Assembly: GCF_013283875.1 (NCBI RefSeq)
Contig: NZ_CP054139.1
Coordinates: 2,604,001 to 2,668,000 of the forward strand
Direction of reading: 5' to 3'
Source of the DNA: Mucilaginibacter mali
Lineage (GTDB): Bacteria; Bacteroidota; Bacteroidia; Sphingobacteriales; Sphingobacteriaceae
DNA: 64,000 bases
The notes under the pieces are model-generated. The model was not told where the DNA came from. It saw nothing but the letters and a program-made list of their open reading frames with translations, and made no database searches. Both the position numbers and the translations under genes were made by a program. Position 1 is the stretch's first letter. Each line of letters begins with the position of its first letter. Below are positions 1-9,507 of this stretch, in pieces.

Positions 1-548
1 AGCCCCCTGTCCTGCACCTGGCAGGCGCTAAGCGGCGCGCCGATATTGATATAAATATTGCCATCATTATCCAGCACCAGCGATTTTGTTTCGTGCTGAC
101 GGCCGGCCTTCAGGCCGTATATGATGTGTTCGGCATGCAGGGTGTCAATCACTTTGCCCTGCGCGTCCAGCTTATATCGATAGATATCCGTATTGGATGA
201 GGCATACATGTAGCCATCTTTAATATACATCCCTGTGCCGCCATAGTTACCAAAACCGCCGGTTATTTGGGCTTTTCCGTTGCTTCCTTCGTGCAGGGTG
301 ATGATGCCTTTGCCGCCCTTGGCTTTGGCCAGTTTTATATAAATATCGCCCTGAGGGGTAACAGCAATGTGACGGGCCTTGGCATCAAGCGTGGCCACTT
401 TTAAGGCACCGAAACCATCGGGGAGTTTCAACCCGGCGTTATCGGCATCAGGGATAAGCGCGTTATCTGTTTTGAGGGCGTAAATAACCATCATAGTAGT
501 TGCCGATAGCAGGAAGATAAGTGTTGCGGCTAAAAATTTTCTTTTCAT
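1..548 (-). CDS. PQQ-type sugar (sorbosone) dehydrogenase-like protein, partial
   Basis: The reverse-strand frame opens with ATG at 548 and runs open to the window edge, so about 182 N-terminal residues are visible and the C-terminus is missing. The first ~25 residues are a basic start plus a hydrophobic run (FLAATLIFLLSATTMM), a signal peptide or N-terminal anchor, so the product is exported. After it come propeller-like strands with LPDGFGALKVATLDAKARHI and GFGNYGGTGMYIKDGYMYAS, the pattern of the soluble-glucose/L-sorbosone dehydrogenase beta-propeller family. These are periplasmic PQQ-dependent or PQQ-like oxidoreductases. The substrate cannot be read from this fragment. The AraC regulator directly upstream and the GH28-like gene beyond it suggest a sugar-utilisation setting. 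Confidence 0.6.
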   Translation of the reverse strand, partial: MKRKFLAATLIFLLSATTMMVIYALKTDNALIPDADNAGLKLPDGFGALKVATLDAKARHIAVTPQGDIYIKLAKAKGGKGIITLHEGSNGKAQITGGFGNYGGTGMYIKDGYMYASSNTDIYRYKLDAQGKVIDTLHAEHIIYGLKAGRQHETKSLVLDNDGNIYINIGAPLSACQVQDRG

Positions 549-573
549 TGGGTGTATCGGGTAGTTTTTGATA

Positions 574-1479
574 TTAATTGTGCCAGGCGGGGGTGCTTTG
601 CATAGACGGCTGCTTAATAAACTCGTTTTTATAAATGGCCGGGCTTTTACCGGTTATTTTTTTAAAGTATTTATGAAAGCTGGAGAAACTGTTGAACCCG
701 CTTTCCAAACACAGCTGTTTAATACTCATCTTATTCTCTATCAATAACTTGCAGGCATTGCCAACTTTTATCTCTATCAGGAATTGCGAATAGGTTTTTT
801 TAGTGCGCGATTTAAAATAACGGCAAAACGAGTTTGGGCAGATATGTGCTACGCTGGCAATTTCATCCAATTGTATCCGGCTGCGGAAATTCATCAGCGA
901 ATACTCATAAATGGCACTAATGCGGTCGTTCTCCACCTCCTTATAATCGTACCGGAAACCTATAGACGACAGCGCCCTTAACTGCCGGCTGTTGGCTATA
1001 ACTGATAGTGTTTTCAGCAGCGTTAATACTTTAATGGCGCCCTCGCTTTTTAGCAGATTTTGCATTAGCGCGGCTATTTCCGTTTTACTTTTATCAATGA
1101 TCATCAGGCCGCGACGGGCTTTTTCCAGTGTCATTTTTATGGCTTTATTTTCGGGGAGTTGCAGGAACTTATCGCCCCAAAAATCCTCGCAAAAATGCAA
1201 TACAATGATATCGGCCTTACTACCGCCGCCCTCCAGGTACTGATCGTCGAACCGCCAGTAATGTGGCAAGTTGGCGCCTACCAGTATCATATCGCCATCT
1301 CTAAAGCGGCTGATATGGTCGCCGATAAACTGCGTGCCGCTTCCTTTTTTAAACCAGATCAGCTCTACCTCGCGATGATAATGCCAGCGGTTATTGTTTG
1401 AGGGCACCGTTTCATGGCGCACACTAAATGAACTTTCAGCGTCGGTACTTACTTTAAGTAACTTGGGTTTCATGATCAA
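574..1479 (-). CDS. AraC-family transcriptional regulator
   Basis: A 301-residue protein with the classic two-part layout. Residues ~15-110 form a cupin-like sensor domain, with HYHREVELIWFKKGSGTQF and a later GDMILVGANLPHYW, typical of sugar-sensing AraC proteins. The C-terminal ~100 residues form the double helix-turn-helix (IQLDEIASVAHICPNSFCRYFK, then IKQLCLESGFNSFSSFHKYFKKITGKSPAIY), whose second half matches the family signature. It acts in the cytoplasm as a DNA-binding activator or repressor. It lies between the dehydrogenase-like gene and the GH28-like gene, all on the same strand, so control of these carbohydrate genes is a reasonable inference. Starts at M1 or M3 are both possible. 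Confidence 0.9.
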   Translation of the reverse strand: MIMKPKLLKVSTDAESSFSVRHETVPSNNNRWHYHREVELIWFKKGSGTQFIGDHISRFRDGDMILVGANLPHYWRFDDQYLEGGGSKADIIVLHFCEDFWGDKFLQLPENKAIKMTLEKARRGLMIIDKSKTEIAALMQNLLKSEGAIKVLTLLKTLSVIANSRQLRALSSIGFRYDYKEVENDRISAIYEYSLMNFRSRIQLDEIASVAHICPNSFCRYFKSRTKKTYSQFLIEIKVGNACKLLIENKMSIKQLCLESGFNSFSSFHKYFKKITGKSPAIYKNEFIKQPSMQSTPAWHN

Positions 1480-1579
1480 ATACAGGTATAGCGTTAATTG
1501 GACCGCTATACTGTAAAGACAATAACCATAAAGAAAAAGGGGCTATGGCATTCAGTTTTTTATTAAAATGAATGATCGC

Positions 1580-4537
1580 CTACTCTACCTTTAACAATTT
1601 GGCAGGTTCTTTTCCCCACACATCGTTAAAATATGTAACATCCTGCATCAACAACCCCGGCGAATTTTTTAGTTTGATCAGCACATGGTTATCCAGCGGG
1701 CGTACCAGTTTTATGCCCGATAGTTTCGCGCCGGGGCTATCATCTAAAAATATCGCGTAACGGCTGTCGCGCTTTTCATAATTAAAAGTGCTATTCTGCA
1801 CACTCAGGCCCTTTACATGCCTTGCCCATAAAGCATACGATGGCTGGATCTTCAAATCGGCGGCATTGTATTGGCCAACGCCTAACTCGTTAGTGGTGTT
1901 CAGCGTATCTGATGCCGGGTTACCGCCCTTCACCAGGATGTTTACATCGTTAAAGCTTACTCCGTTTACATAGCCGGTATGCTTGCCATTAGGCAGTTTA
2001 AAATCTAATCCACCCTTCACATCGGCATTATCGGGCAGTTTGTACCCTGCTATAATTGGCGATGCCCGCCGCTGTGCCTCAAAAGGTTTCCATCGTGTGC
2101 CGTTGTATGAGCTGCCGCCGTACATTTCATAAACATCAATGGCATTCAGGCTGATGTTTTCCACCTCTCCGATATCCACGTTTTTGATCAGCAATTCGTT
2201 ATGCGGTTTGCCATTCTCGGTAAACTCATATTTGCCGGCCTGCGCGCCGATAACCCGCCCACGGTTGGATATTGATATAAAAAACGGCGTAGTGGCCCTG
2301 TACATCTTTGAGCGGGAGTGAATAGTCCCTGTACGGCCGCTATTCAAAAACACATTCTTTACATGCGAGCCATCATTGGCCGAAATAGAGAAACCTGCCT
2401 TGTTGGCACCCAGCACATAAATATTATCTACATAAACATCGGTAATATCATCCACCGTTTCCGAACCGATCTGGATCAGGTTGCAATTGGTATCGCCAAT
2501 AATATTACGCACAATGTAATTGCTGGCCGGTCGTGTAAATCCCAGTGAACAATCTGATCCCGGCTTCACCACGTCATCCGAACTTACGCGCGAGAAAACA
2601 TTGGTAACCGTTACATTGTTGCACTCCATAAAATCGTAAATATCGCGTACGTTGCTTTGGCTGTATTTACCGAAATAAGTATCGTGCATGTTTAAATTAT
2701 CGGTACCGGTAGCCAGCAGGGCAAAATGGCCGGAGCGGTCAATCTTTAACATGTGATCGAGGTCCTCTATTTTTGCGCCTTTATCGCCCATATAATAGGG
2801 TTCGTCTTTGGCTTCATCGTACCAAAGATCTTGCTTGTGCCAAATACCGCCTATTTCCACATTGGTGCAAAGCTTTAGGGTAAACATTTTATCGCTGCGG
2901 TTATCGGGCGTGTTTTTCATCACATTATCGCCGTTTACCAGGTTACCATCACCGGTGATACGGCCACAGCCGATGATCTTTACATTATCTAACCGCTCAC
3001 CAAAAAACATACTGTTATGGAAGTAATGATGGCCAACATCCTGTTTGGTCATATAATTTTCAGGATCGGCATATGGCCCCATATCCGTAGGCGACAAGCC
3101 CGAACGGTACTTCTTATCGCTAAACCAGGTAGTTTCGGGAGCGTCTCCGCCTTTCATGGCTTTAATGGTCGCATCTTTATCTAAGTACAGGTAAACATTA
3201 CTTAACAAATGTATGGTGCGCACCGGGTAAACGCCTTTGGTAAACAATAGCGTACCGCCACCGGTTTGATTAAGCTGTTCGATAGCGTTGTTGATGGCAT
3301 CGGTATTATCATCAGTGCCATTGCTTGTTGCGCCAAAAGTTTTTACATCGACTTTGCCGGTGTACATGCTCGCTATATTTGATAGTCCTTTATTGATACC
3401 ATCTTTAACATTTAACCTGAACTGGTAGTATTTATCTGGTTTTAAACCCGTTACCGCCGCGATGGAAGTTTTGAGATCGAAAGTTGCCGGAGATATAGAC
3501 CAGGTTTTACCCTTATCCAGCGATTGCATCAATTGCACCGACGATGAGGACGTTCCGCTTCCCCACTTAAAAATAGCTTTAGTATAAGTATCAGCTGTTT
3601 CCTTGTATTGCAGATCTTTGGTTACCACCCGTTCAAAATCGGATATAGTTTGGGTAACCGTTAATGCGGCGGTTTCATTACCGGTACCGGGGCTGGTTAA
3701 TATTTCAGGTTTAGATGTGGTATACATCGCCCTGAAAAGATAGTTACCGGCGGTTTTATAATTTACCCCTGATATTTCGATTTTCAAATCGGGACCATTT
3801 GCCGGTCTTAGGTCAAGATGATTAAATGTGATCACCGATCCGCCATCTTTTAGCTTTATGATCGACGCATCGCCGACTTTTTTATACGGATAGCCCACCC
3901 CAACCCGGCCGATTGATTGTGTGGCCAGTCCGCTTAACTTTACATCGCCCCTGCCGATGACATTAACTGTGGTATTTTCAATCGTAGTATTTATCCCTGC
4001 AGGCAGGTAAACTTTAACCGATACATCCGGGCTACGCTGACCTGCGGTATAGTAAAGTGTTAGATTATGCGTGCTATTAGCAGTTATAATAGGTTGCGCA
4101 ATAACCAAACTGCCGCTAAGCGCCATTTGATGCACTGATATGATATAAGCTTTAGTTGCAGAGCCGCCTTTCGAAGCAACTATTAAATGATCGCCGCTTA
4201 TTATTTCTCCCTCTGTTTTCGCCGTGCCGCTTTTATCGGTAACTGTATATTCCTGAATTGAACCATTGGCCGGTGCTATTTGCATAATCAATTGTTTCAC
4301 ATCAACGGCTGTGGAAACAAGGCCCTGGTCTTCGGGGGTATCTACAGTAAAAGCATAAGTACTGCCTTTTATCAGAACCAGCGTATCTTTAGTGATACGT
4401 ACAATATTGGGGGCATTTTTACCAAACGTGATGCTTGGCTGCGCTAAAGCTTTTGCCGCAGCCGATACAAACAGTATAGATAAGAGGATAAGGTTTAGGA
4501 TGTATATTTTTTTCAATGGCAGCATTGTCTTCAGCAT
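1580..4537 (-). CDS. Exported GH28/pectate-lyase-superfamily polysaccharide hydrolase
   Basis: A 985-residue protein with an N-terminal signal peptide (KIYILNLILLSILFVSAAAKA). The N-terminal ~390 residues look like Ig/FN3-type beta modules. From about residue 396 the right-handed beta-helix begins with the hallmark VKTFGATSNGTDDNTDAINN. Near residue 654, VSSDDVVKPGSD matches the GH28 catalytic Asp-Asp segment, and IGSETVDDITDVYVDNI matches the following GSE strand. GH28 enzymes hydrolyse polygalacturonan or rhamnogalacturonan by an inverting mechanism. The protein is larger than classic 400-500-residue polygalacturonases because of the added N-terminal modules. It is followed after 100 bases by the AraC regulator's promoter region. 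Family is confident; exact substrate is unknown. Confidence 0.8.
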   Translation of the reverse strand: MLKTMLPLKKIYILNLILLSILFVSAAAKALAQPSITFGKNAPNIVRITKDTLVLIKGSTYAFTVDTPEDQGLVSTAVDVKQLIMQIAPANGSIQEYTVTDKSGTAKTEGEIISGDHLIVASKGGSATKAYIISVHQMALSGSLVIAQPIITANSTHNLTLYYTAGQRSPDVSVKVYLPAGINTTIENTTVNVIGRGDVKLSGLATQSIGRVGVGYPYKKVGDASIIKLKDGGSVITFNHLDLRPANGPDLKIEISGVNYKTAGNYLFRAMYTTSKPEILTSPGTGNETAALTVTQTISDFERVVTKDLQYKETADTYTKAIFKWGSGTSSSSVQLMQSLDKGKTWSISPATFDLKTSIAAVTGLKPDKYYQFRLNVKDGINKGLSNIASMYTGKVDVKTFGATSNGTDDNTDAINNAIEQLNQTGGGTLLFTKGVYPVRTIHLLSNVYLYLDKDATIKAMKGGDAPETTWFSDKKYRSGLSPTDMGPYADPENYMTKQDVGHHYFHNSMFFGERLDNVKIIGCGRITGDGNLVNGDNVMKNTPDNRSDKMFTLKLCTNVEIGGIWHKQDLWYDEAKDEPYYMGDKGAKIEDLDHMLKIDRSGHFALLATGTDNLNMHDTYFGKYSQSNVRDIYDFMECNNVTVTNVFSRVSSDDVVKPGSDCSLGFTRPASNYIVRNIIGDTNCNLIQIGSETVDDITDVYVDNIYVLGANKAGFSISANDGSHVKNVFLNSGRTGTIHSRSKMYRATTPFFISISNRGRVIGAQAGKYEFTENGKPHNELLIKNVDIGEVENISLNAIDVYEMYGGSSYNGTRWKPFEAQRRASPIIAGYKLPDNADVKGGLDFKLPNGKHTGYVNGVSFNDVNILVKGGNPASDTLNTTNELGVGQYNAADLKIQPSYALWARHVKGLSVQNSTFNYEKRDSRYAIFLDDSPGAKLSGIKLVRPLDNHVLIKLKNSPGLLMQDVTYFNDVWGKEPAKLLKVE

Positions 4538-4646
4538 ATATTGGTTATTACAAATACACTATATTTTGCTTATGCTTTGTACCGCTTAATACACCATTTA
4601 TTCAATTCTTTTGTCAGGCCGAGGGATACTTCTCAGCCAAATGGTT

Positions 4647-6386
4647 TTATACCGGTAAGCTAAATCCAAAGGTACTCCCCTCGCCAATAGCGCTTTTCAC
4701 CCATATTTTTCCATTTTGCGCCTCGATAAAATCCTTTGAAATAGCAAGGCCTAAACCCGACCCGGATTTATTCTGGCCATCGGTTGGCACCTGGAAGTAT
4801 CGGTCGAATAAGCGTTTTTGATATTGTTCGTCTATCCCTTTACCCGTGTCTTTAACCGAAAACTCCACCTCTCCTCTTTTATTAACTATGCTGATAGTTA
4901 CTGTAGATCTTTCTGCACTGTAACGTAGCGCGTTAGACAGGAAATTCACCATTACCCAGGCTGTTTTTTCTACATCAACGTTAACTTGCGGCAGTTTATC
5001 GTCTTTAGCTACTTCCAGCTTAACCCCCTTTTGCTCGGCCTGGAAACTTACCGAAGCCATGGCGTAGTCAACAATTTCTTCGGGCTGCACCGGCACAAAA
5101 TTTAGCTGGATGTTACCGGTTTCCACCTGCGATAGTTCCAACAGTTCGCTGGTGATCTTCAGCAGGCGGTCGCTGTCGTCTTTAATATGTTCCAGCAGTT
5201 GTTGCTGCTCGGTATTGATGTGGCCTATGCGCTCATCTTTCATCAATTTTAAACTCATTTTAATGGACGAGATCGGTGTTTTTAACTCGTGCGATATGGT
5301 GGCAATGAAGTTTGTTTTGGCCTCGTCGCGCTCTTTAAATTCGGTGATATTGCGCAAAACATAAACGTTACCGGCCGAATTTTTGGCAATGTTCAACGCA
5401 CCGGCCGGATCGGCTGTAAGGTTGGGCACGTTTATCTCGCGGGTTTCTAACTGAAAATGAGAATCTTTCCCGTTCACCACAATTTTAAATGGCTTCCCGT
5501 TGCTTTCATTGCTGATTATCGATTTAAACAGGTCATTATTTTTGGCAACATCAGCAACAGAAAGTCCCTCCATTTTATCGATACTTAAATTAAGGATACC
5601 TTTTGCCGCGGTATTAATGAATAAGATCTCCTGTTTTTCGTTCACACCGATAATGGCATCGTGCATTTGTTCTATTATGGTTTCGATGCGCAATTTCTCC
5701 GACATGATCTTGGAAAGGTTACTGTTCTCCCATTCATTCAACCTGCCCGACATATCGTTAAAGGCTTTGGCCACCTCGGCAAATTCATCGTTTTTATTAA
5801 AATGGATCCGCTGATAGTTTTTGGGGCCAATATTGCGGATACCGGCCAAAAGTGTATTCAAAGGATCGGTGATAAAGCCCGGGAAATTAACGCTGAAGGT
5901 AAACAGCACCATAAAGGCAAATGCCCCGGCCAAACCCAAAAACACCAGCGACCGGTCTACTGATGCCCTTGCCAGGTCGTTTTTGCGCACTATGGCTTTC
6001 ATATTTACGGTTTCAATATCCAGTAAGTGCCGGCGCACATGGCGCTGATGGGCTGCTATGTCTGCCGCGTTGGGCGCCTGCATGGCATTGAATGAAGCCC
6101 TTAAACCGGCTACCGCCTGCGCTTCGCCCGGTTCGGTAACATTATGTTCTTCTTTAACCAGCGCGGCATTAAACTGCGTTACAGCAGCAACAGACAATGG
6201 CAGTGAGTTCTCATCAAGCAGGGTACGCATTTCACGACAGTACCGCAAACTCTCGTAATTGTCTTTCAATATCACTTTGGCATTGTTGGATATCTGGTTG
6301 ATATAAAACATGGATACCGCTCCGAAGAACAATACCACTACAAACAAAAAGCCGAAGCCCAACCGGAGTTTATTTTTTACTTTCAT
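4647..6386 (-). CDS. Membrane sensor histidine kinase of the Kdp locus (KdpD kinase half)
   Basis: A 579-residue kinase. A first membrane helix sits at residues ~8-30 (LGFGFLFVVVLFFGAVSMFY), then a ~125-residue extracytoplasmic segment, then a second helix at ~150-175 (FAFMVLFTFSVNFPGF). HAMP and PAS-like regions follow, then HisKA with phospho-acceptor His in TISHELKTPISS and an HATPase domain (NFLSNALRYSAE, KDTGKGID, SGSGLGLAISKDF). It overlaps the KdpD sensor gene by 4 bases (ATGA), implying coupled translation. In Enterobacteria one KdpD protein carries both halves; here the USP/KdpD sensor and the kinase are separate, an arrangement seen in Bacteroidota. It lacks KdpD's four-helix bundle, so it is not a simple split of E. 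coli KdpD. Likely partner: the sigma-54 regulator at 13716-15047. Confidence 0.88.
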   Translation of the reverse strand: MKVKNKLRLGFGFLFVVVLFFGAVSMFYINQISNNAKVILKDNYESLRYCREMRTLLDENSLPLSVAAVTQFNAALVKEEHNVTEPGEAQAVAGLRASFNAMQAPNAADIAAHQRHVRRHLLDIETVNMKAIVRKNDLARASVDRSLVFLGLAGAFAFMVLFTFSVNFPGFITDPLNTLLAGIRNIGPKNYQRIHFNKNDEFAEVAKAFNDMSGRLNEWENSNLSKIMSEKLRIETIIEQMHDAIIGVNEKQEILFINTAAKGILNLSIDKMEGLSVADVAKNNDLFKSIISNESNGKPFKIVVNGKDSHFQLETREINVPNLTADPAGALNIAKNSAGNVYVLRNITEFKERDEAKTNFIATISHELKTPISSIKMSLKLMKDERIGHINTEQQQLLEHIKDDSDRLLKITSELLELSQVETGNIQLNFVPVQPEEIVDYAMASVSFQAEQKGVKLEVAKDDKLPQVNVDVEKTAWVMVNFLSNALRYSAERSTVTISIVNKRGEVEFSVKDTGKGIDEQYQKRLFDRYFQVPTDGQNKSGSGLGLAISKDFIEAQNGKIWVKSAIGEGSTFGFSLPV

Positions 6387-7501
6387 GATAGTATCACTAA
6401 ATCAATTTCATTTGCTGCAATATTTTTCAGCAACTCGTTAAATACGGCCGTTCTTAATATTACCTGGAACAGGTTCAGGTGCGGCTTGCCGATACAAATG
6501 GTAGTTATTTCACGCTCGTTAGCCACCTTCATAATGGTTTGGGTAATCTGATCGCTTTTTAGTTTTATTACTTCGGCCCCCAGTTCTGTTGCCAGTTTAA
6601 AGTTATTAATTAAATGGCGCTGCTTATCTAATTTAATCCGCTCCATACTTTCGCTGCTGCTTTGTACATACAGCACAATCCAGGGCGAACGGTAATACGA
6701 TGCCAGCCGGGCTGTTTTACGGATCACTACTTTTGCCGTTTCGGCGTTTGATGATATACAGGCCAAAAACCGTTCTGGCCGGAGTTTAATTTGTTTGGGT
6801 ATTTCACTATCTATCTTTCGCTCCAGATGATGGGCCACTTCTTTCAGGGCTATCTCACGCAGCTGAAGTATTTTATCGCTTTGGAAAAAATTTTGCAGGG
6901 CACGTTCTATTTTAGCCTTTTCGTAGATCTTGCCATCCTTCAGGCGATCAATCAGTTCATCGGCGGTAAGGTCGATGTTTACGATCTCGTCGGCCATTTC
7001 CAGTATTTTATCCGGGATCCTTTCCGTGATCGCAATGCCGGTAATTTCTTCTATTTCCTGGTTTAAACTTTCTAAATGCTGGATGTTTACCGCAGTTATC
7101 ACACTTATACCGGCTTCCAGCAAATCTACCACATCCTGCCAGCGTTTGCTGTTCTTGCTCCCTTCTATATTGGTATGCGCCAGTTCATCAACTATCACCA
7201 CTTCGGGGTGCCGGTTAAGTATGGCTTGCAGATCCATTTCTTCCAGTTCCTTGCCCTTGTAAAATATTTTACGCCGGGCAATAAGCGGTAAACCTGCCAG
7301 CAGAGCATGCGTTTCGGCCCGGTTATGTGTTTCTATATAACCTATTTGTATGCCTATGCTATTACGCACCAGGGCATGTGCCTCCTGCAACATCCGGTAA
7401 CTTTTGCCCACACCGGCGCTCATCCCAATATAAATTTTGAGCTTACCCCGCCGCGAGCGCTTAACCAGGTCTATAAAGTCTTTTACCCTGTTATTTTCCA
7501 T
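6383..7501 (-). CDS. kdpD: KdpD N-terminal sensor protein (KdpD domain plus universal stress domain)
   Basis: A 372-residue cytoplasmic protein equal to the N-terminal third of classical KdpD. It has a Walker A (GMSAGVGKSYRMLQEA) near residue 27, the KdpD signature around GYIETHNRAET, a Walker B-like VVIVDELAHTN, and VITAVNIQHLESLN. Residues ~240-372 form a universal-stress-protein fold ending in TTICIGKPHLNLFQ. In classical KdpD these parts bind nucleotide and tune kinase activity to K+ status. No HisKA or HATPase is present here; those sit in the overlapping next gene. It lies downstream of kdpC and the porin gene on the same strand, so it is probably part of the same transcription unit. 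Confidence 0.93.
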   Translation of the reverse strand: MENNRVKDFIDLVKRSRRGKLKIYIGMSAGVGKSYRMLQEAHALVRNSIGIQIGYIETHNRAETHALLAGLPLIARRKIFYKGKELEEMDLQAILNRHPEVVIVDELAHTNIEGSKNSKRWQDVVDLLEAGISVITAVNIQHLESLNQEIEEITGIAITERIPDKILEMADEIVNIDLTADELIDRLKDGKIYEKAKIERALQNFFQSDKILQLREIALKEVAHHLERKIDSEIPKQIKLRPERFLACISSNAETAKVVIRKTARLASYYRSPWIVLYVQSSSESMERIKLDKQRHLINNFKLATELGAEVIKLKSDQITQTIMKVANEREITTICIGKPHLNLFQVILRTAVFNELLKNIAANEIDLVILS

Positions 7502-7641
7502 GTTGCTTGATGGTGATCTAACTCACAAAGGGCTCAGAGATAGCATGCAGACCTATTCGATCATTATTAAAACCCCTTTATATTCTTTGTGCTGGCAATG
7601 TTGTGATTCCTTTGTGCTCTTTGTGGTTAAAATATTTTATT

Positions 7642-8664
7642 TTAAAATGCGTAAACAGCAGCCAAAGCAAACTGCGATGCCGATTTAGTGGCTATGCCCT
7701 TATTATCGGTAAACATCGTTTTCGATCCGTTATCTAACCTTACTTCCGGGATAAAGGTCAATGGGCCGCCTTTAATGTTGGCGGTAAATGTTAATCCGGT
7801 TACCGATTCGCCAGCAGCCGGGCCTGCAGTAGTGAAGCCGCCGGTTTTGGTCTTAAAGTACTCGCCACGTAAGCCTAAGGTTACGGTGGGTGCTACCGCT
7901 ACCTGCGGATACAAGGCCACACCGGTAAAACCGCCTTTAACCGCGGTCGGCGCGCTGAAATCAGCCGCGTTCAAGCCCAGTTTAAAGGCTTCGGTAATTT
8001 GGTAAGTGGTGGTCAGGTCAAGCTCGGTGCCTGATGCAGGGCCGCTTACCAGGTTCAAATAGGCCGCCCAGCCTTTTACCGGGACTACCATCAGTTGCGC
8101 GCCGAAAGTGTTGATCTTGCTGGCGGCGCTGTAAACATTCCACAGGTCGTTATATAAACCGGCGGCAAGGCTTACTTTATCGCTGAAAGCATAGCTCAGT
8201 TTAACACCGGCATTCTGGAACGGGCCGTTAGTGAACAAATACGATGTGGAGTAGTTGAAGTTACCGGCAGGTGAGATTACTTCGTAACCTACAAAAGTGC
8301 TCATGTAACCGGCGGTAACGCTCAGCTGGCTGGTCAGATCATAAGCTACATACAGGTTTTGGATGTGGTTGGTGGGTACCGGGATCGACTGGTCATTACG
8401 CGGACCAAAGGATACTTCGCCTACAAACGAGGCTTTGCCGATCTTTTTTTTCAGGCCCAGGTCTACCATCCCGATCGAGAACGAGTTTTGATCTGAGGCG
8501 AAGCTGGTGGGGATATTGCTGTGTCCTGAAAAATCGTACTTGTAATACGTATCTACCGAGCCGGTGATCACCAGTGGCGGATCAACCGTTTTCGCCGCTT
8601 CCTGGGCACGGGTGATGGTGGCCGCTAAGGCCAGTATGGTTGTTATGGTTATTAGTTTGTTCAT
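7642..8664 (-). CDS. Outer-membrane beta-barrel porin (OmpL/Bbp2-like) inside the kdp locus
   Basis: A 340-residue protein with a signal peptide (LITITTILALAATITRAQEA) and a body of alternating polar/hydrophobic beta strands: VITGSVDTYYKYDFSG at the start, KASFVGEVSFGPRND, LSVTAGYMSTFVGYEV, and a terminal strand ending in aromatic AAVYAF. This is the putative beta-barrel porin-2 (OmpL-like) pattern of Bacteroidota. It presumably forms an outer-membrane channel. Its position between kdpC and kdpD suggests a role in letting K+ reach the inner-membrane KdpFABC complex, which is an inference from context only. A cluster of palindromic repeats separates it from kdpC. Confidence 0.8.
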   Translation of the reverse strand: MNKLITITTILALAATITRAQEAAKTVDPPLVITGSVDTYYKYDFSGHSNIPTSFASDQNSFSIGMVDLGLKKKIGKASFVGEVSFGPRNDQSIPVPTNHIQNLYVAYDLTSQLSVTAGYMSTFVGYEVISPAGNFNYSTSYLFTNGPFQNAGVKLSYAFSDKVSLAAGLYNDLWNVYSAASKINTFGAQLMVVPVKGWAAYLNLVSGPASGTELDLTTTYQITEAFKLGLNAADFSAPTAVKGGFTGVALYPQVAVAPTVTLGLRGEYFKTKTGGFTTAGPAAGESVTGLTFTANIKGGPLTFIPEVRLDNGSKTMFTDNKGIATKSASQFALAAVYAF

Positions 8665-8697
8665 CTTGTGTTGTTATAATTTTAAATAATCCGTCAT

Positions 8698-8861
8698 CCC
8701 GAATTTATTTCGGGACCCCACTTGCAAGGTCTCAACCATCAAGTCGGCTCTGCTTGTGGGATGCTGAAACAAGTTCAGCATGACATGTATGTTTTTCCGC
8801 TGAAGCCTCACCCTGCCCTCTCCAGAGGAGAGGGTTCCAAAGTCTCCCCCTTTGGGGGAGA
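8698..8861. repeat. Cluster of four short palindromes between kdpC and the porin gene
   Basis: Four perfect small hairpins occur within 164 bases: CCCGAA/TTCGGG at 8698-8714, ATGCTGAA/TTCAGCAT at 8761-8781, CCCTCTCC/GGAGAGGG at 8816-8834, and TCTCCCCC/GGGGGAGA at 8843-8861. The last two resemble the GC-rich pair at 11559-11640 in the same operon, so they look like copies of a REP-type intergenic repeat. They could act as mRNA stability elements between the kdp transporter and the downstream genes. Confidence 0.7.
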
Positions 8862-8948
8862 TTTAGAGGGGGCTTTCATCGGCATGTCATAAAAACCATT
8901 AGAGGCCGCCGGGATTATATTACTCAGCATGACGTTCTTTTTAACGAG

Positions 8949-9500
8949 TTATTTCAATGCGTCCAAAGCCACATTCAACTTCAGCACATTCACTTTTGCC
9001 GGGCCGAACGCCGGGCTTTCGATATGGCTATTCACCAGGGCCGCTACTTCCTGCTCATCTATTTTGCGGAATTGCGCCACACGTTTTACCTGTATTTTGG
9101 CAGCATCGGGAGATATATCCGGGTCTAAACCACTGCCTGATGCGGTGACCATATCGGCAGGGATATCGCTGCGTTTTAAATAGGGATGATATTTAAGCAG
9201 GGTATCAATACGGTTATTTACCTCTTTTAGATAATCAGGATTGCTGGGGCCTTTATTAGATCCGGCCGAGCCAGCAGCATTATAAGCCACCGCCGACGGG
9301 CGCCCCCAGAAGTATTGGGGTTTAGTAAAGCTTTGGCCGATAGCGGCATAGCCTACGACTTTGCCGTTTACCGTGATGGTTTCGCCATCGCCTTTGCCTT
9401 TAGCTAATTTGCCTGCAAAGGCAATTAAAACAGGATATATAATGCACAGCACCACTATTAACACAAGCGTTAAGCGGATGGATTGTATGAAGGTTTTCAT
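8949..9500 (-). CDS. kdpC: K+-transporting ATPase subunit C
   Basis: A 183-residue protein with one N-terminal membrane helix (LVLIVVLCIIYPVLIAFAG) and a soluble domain containing GQSFTKPQYFWGRPSA and GSGLDPDISPDAAKIQVKRVA, both diagnostic of KdpC. KdpC is the subunit that stabilises nucleotide binding by KdpB in the KdpFABC high-affinity potassium pump of the inner membrane. The length is normal. It begins 7 bases after the stop of kdpB, so the two genes are translated from one message. Confidence 0.97.
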   Translation of the reverse strand: MKTFIQSIRLTLVLIVVLCIIYPVLIAFAGKLAKGKGDGETITVNGKVVGYAAIGQSFTKPQYFWGRPSAVAYNAAGSAGSNKGPSNPDYLKEVNNRIDTLLKYHPYLKRSDIPADMVTASGSGLDPDISPDAAKIQVKRVAQFRKIDEQEVAALVNSHIESPAFGPAKVNVLKLNVALDALK

Positions 9501-9507
9501 GATGATA

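Noticed and set aside
7505..7640. A regulatory array of cacaaag-type words between the porin and KdpD genes
   Set aside because: Three CTTTGTG words are visible, but such words are common in Bacteroidota spacers and no pairing or spacing rule stands out.
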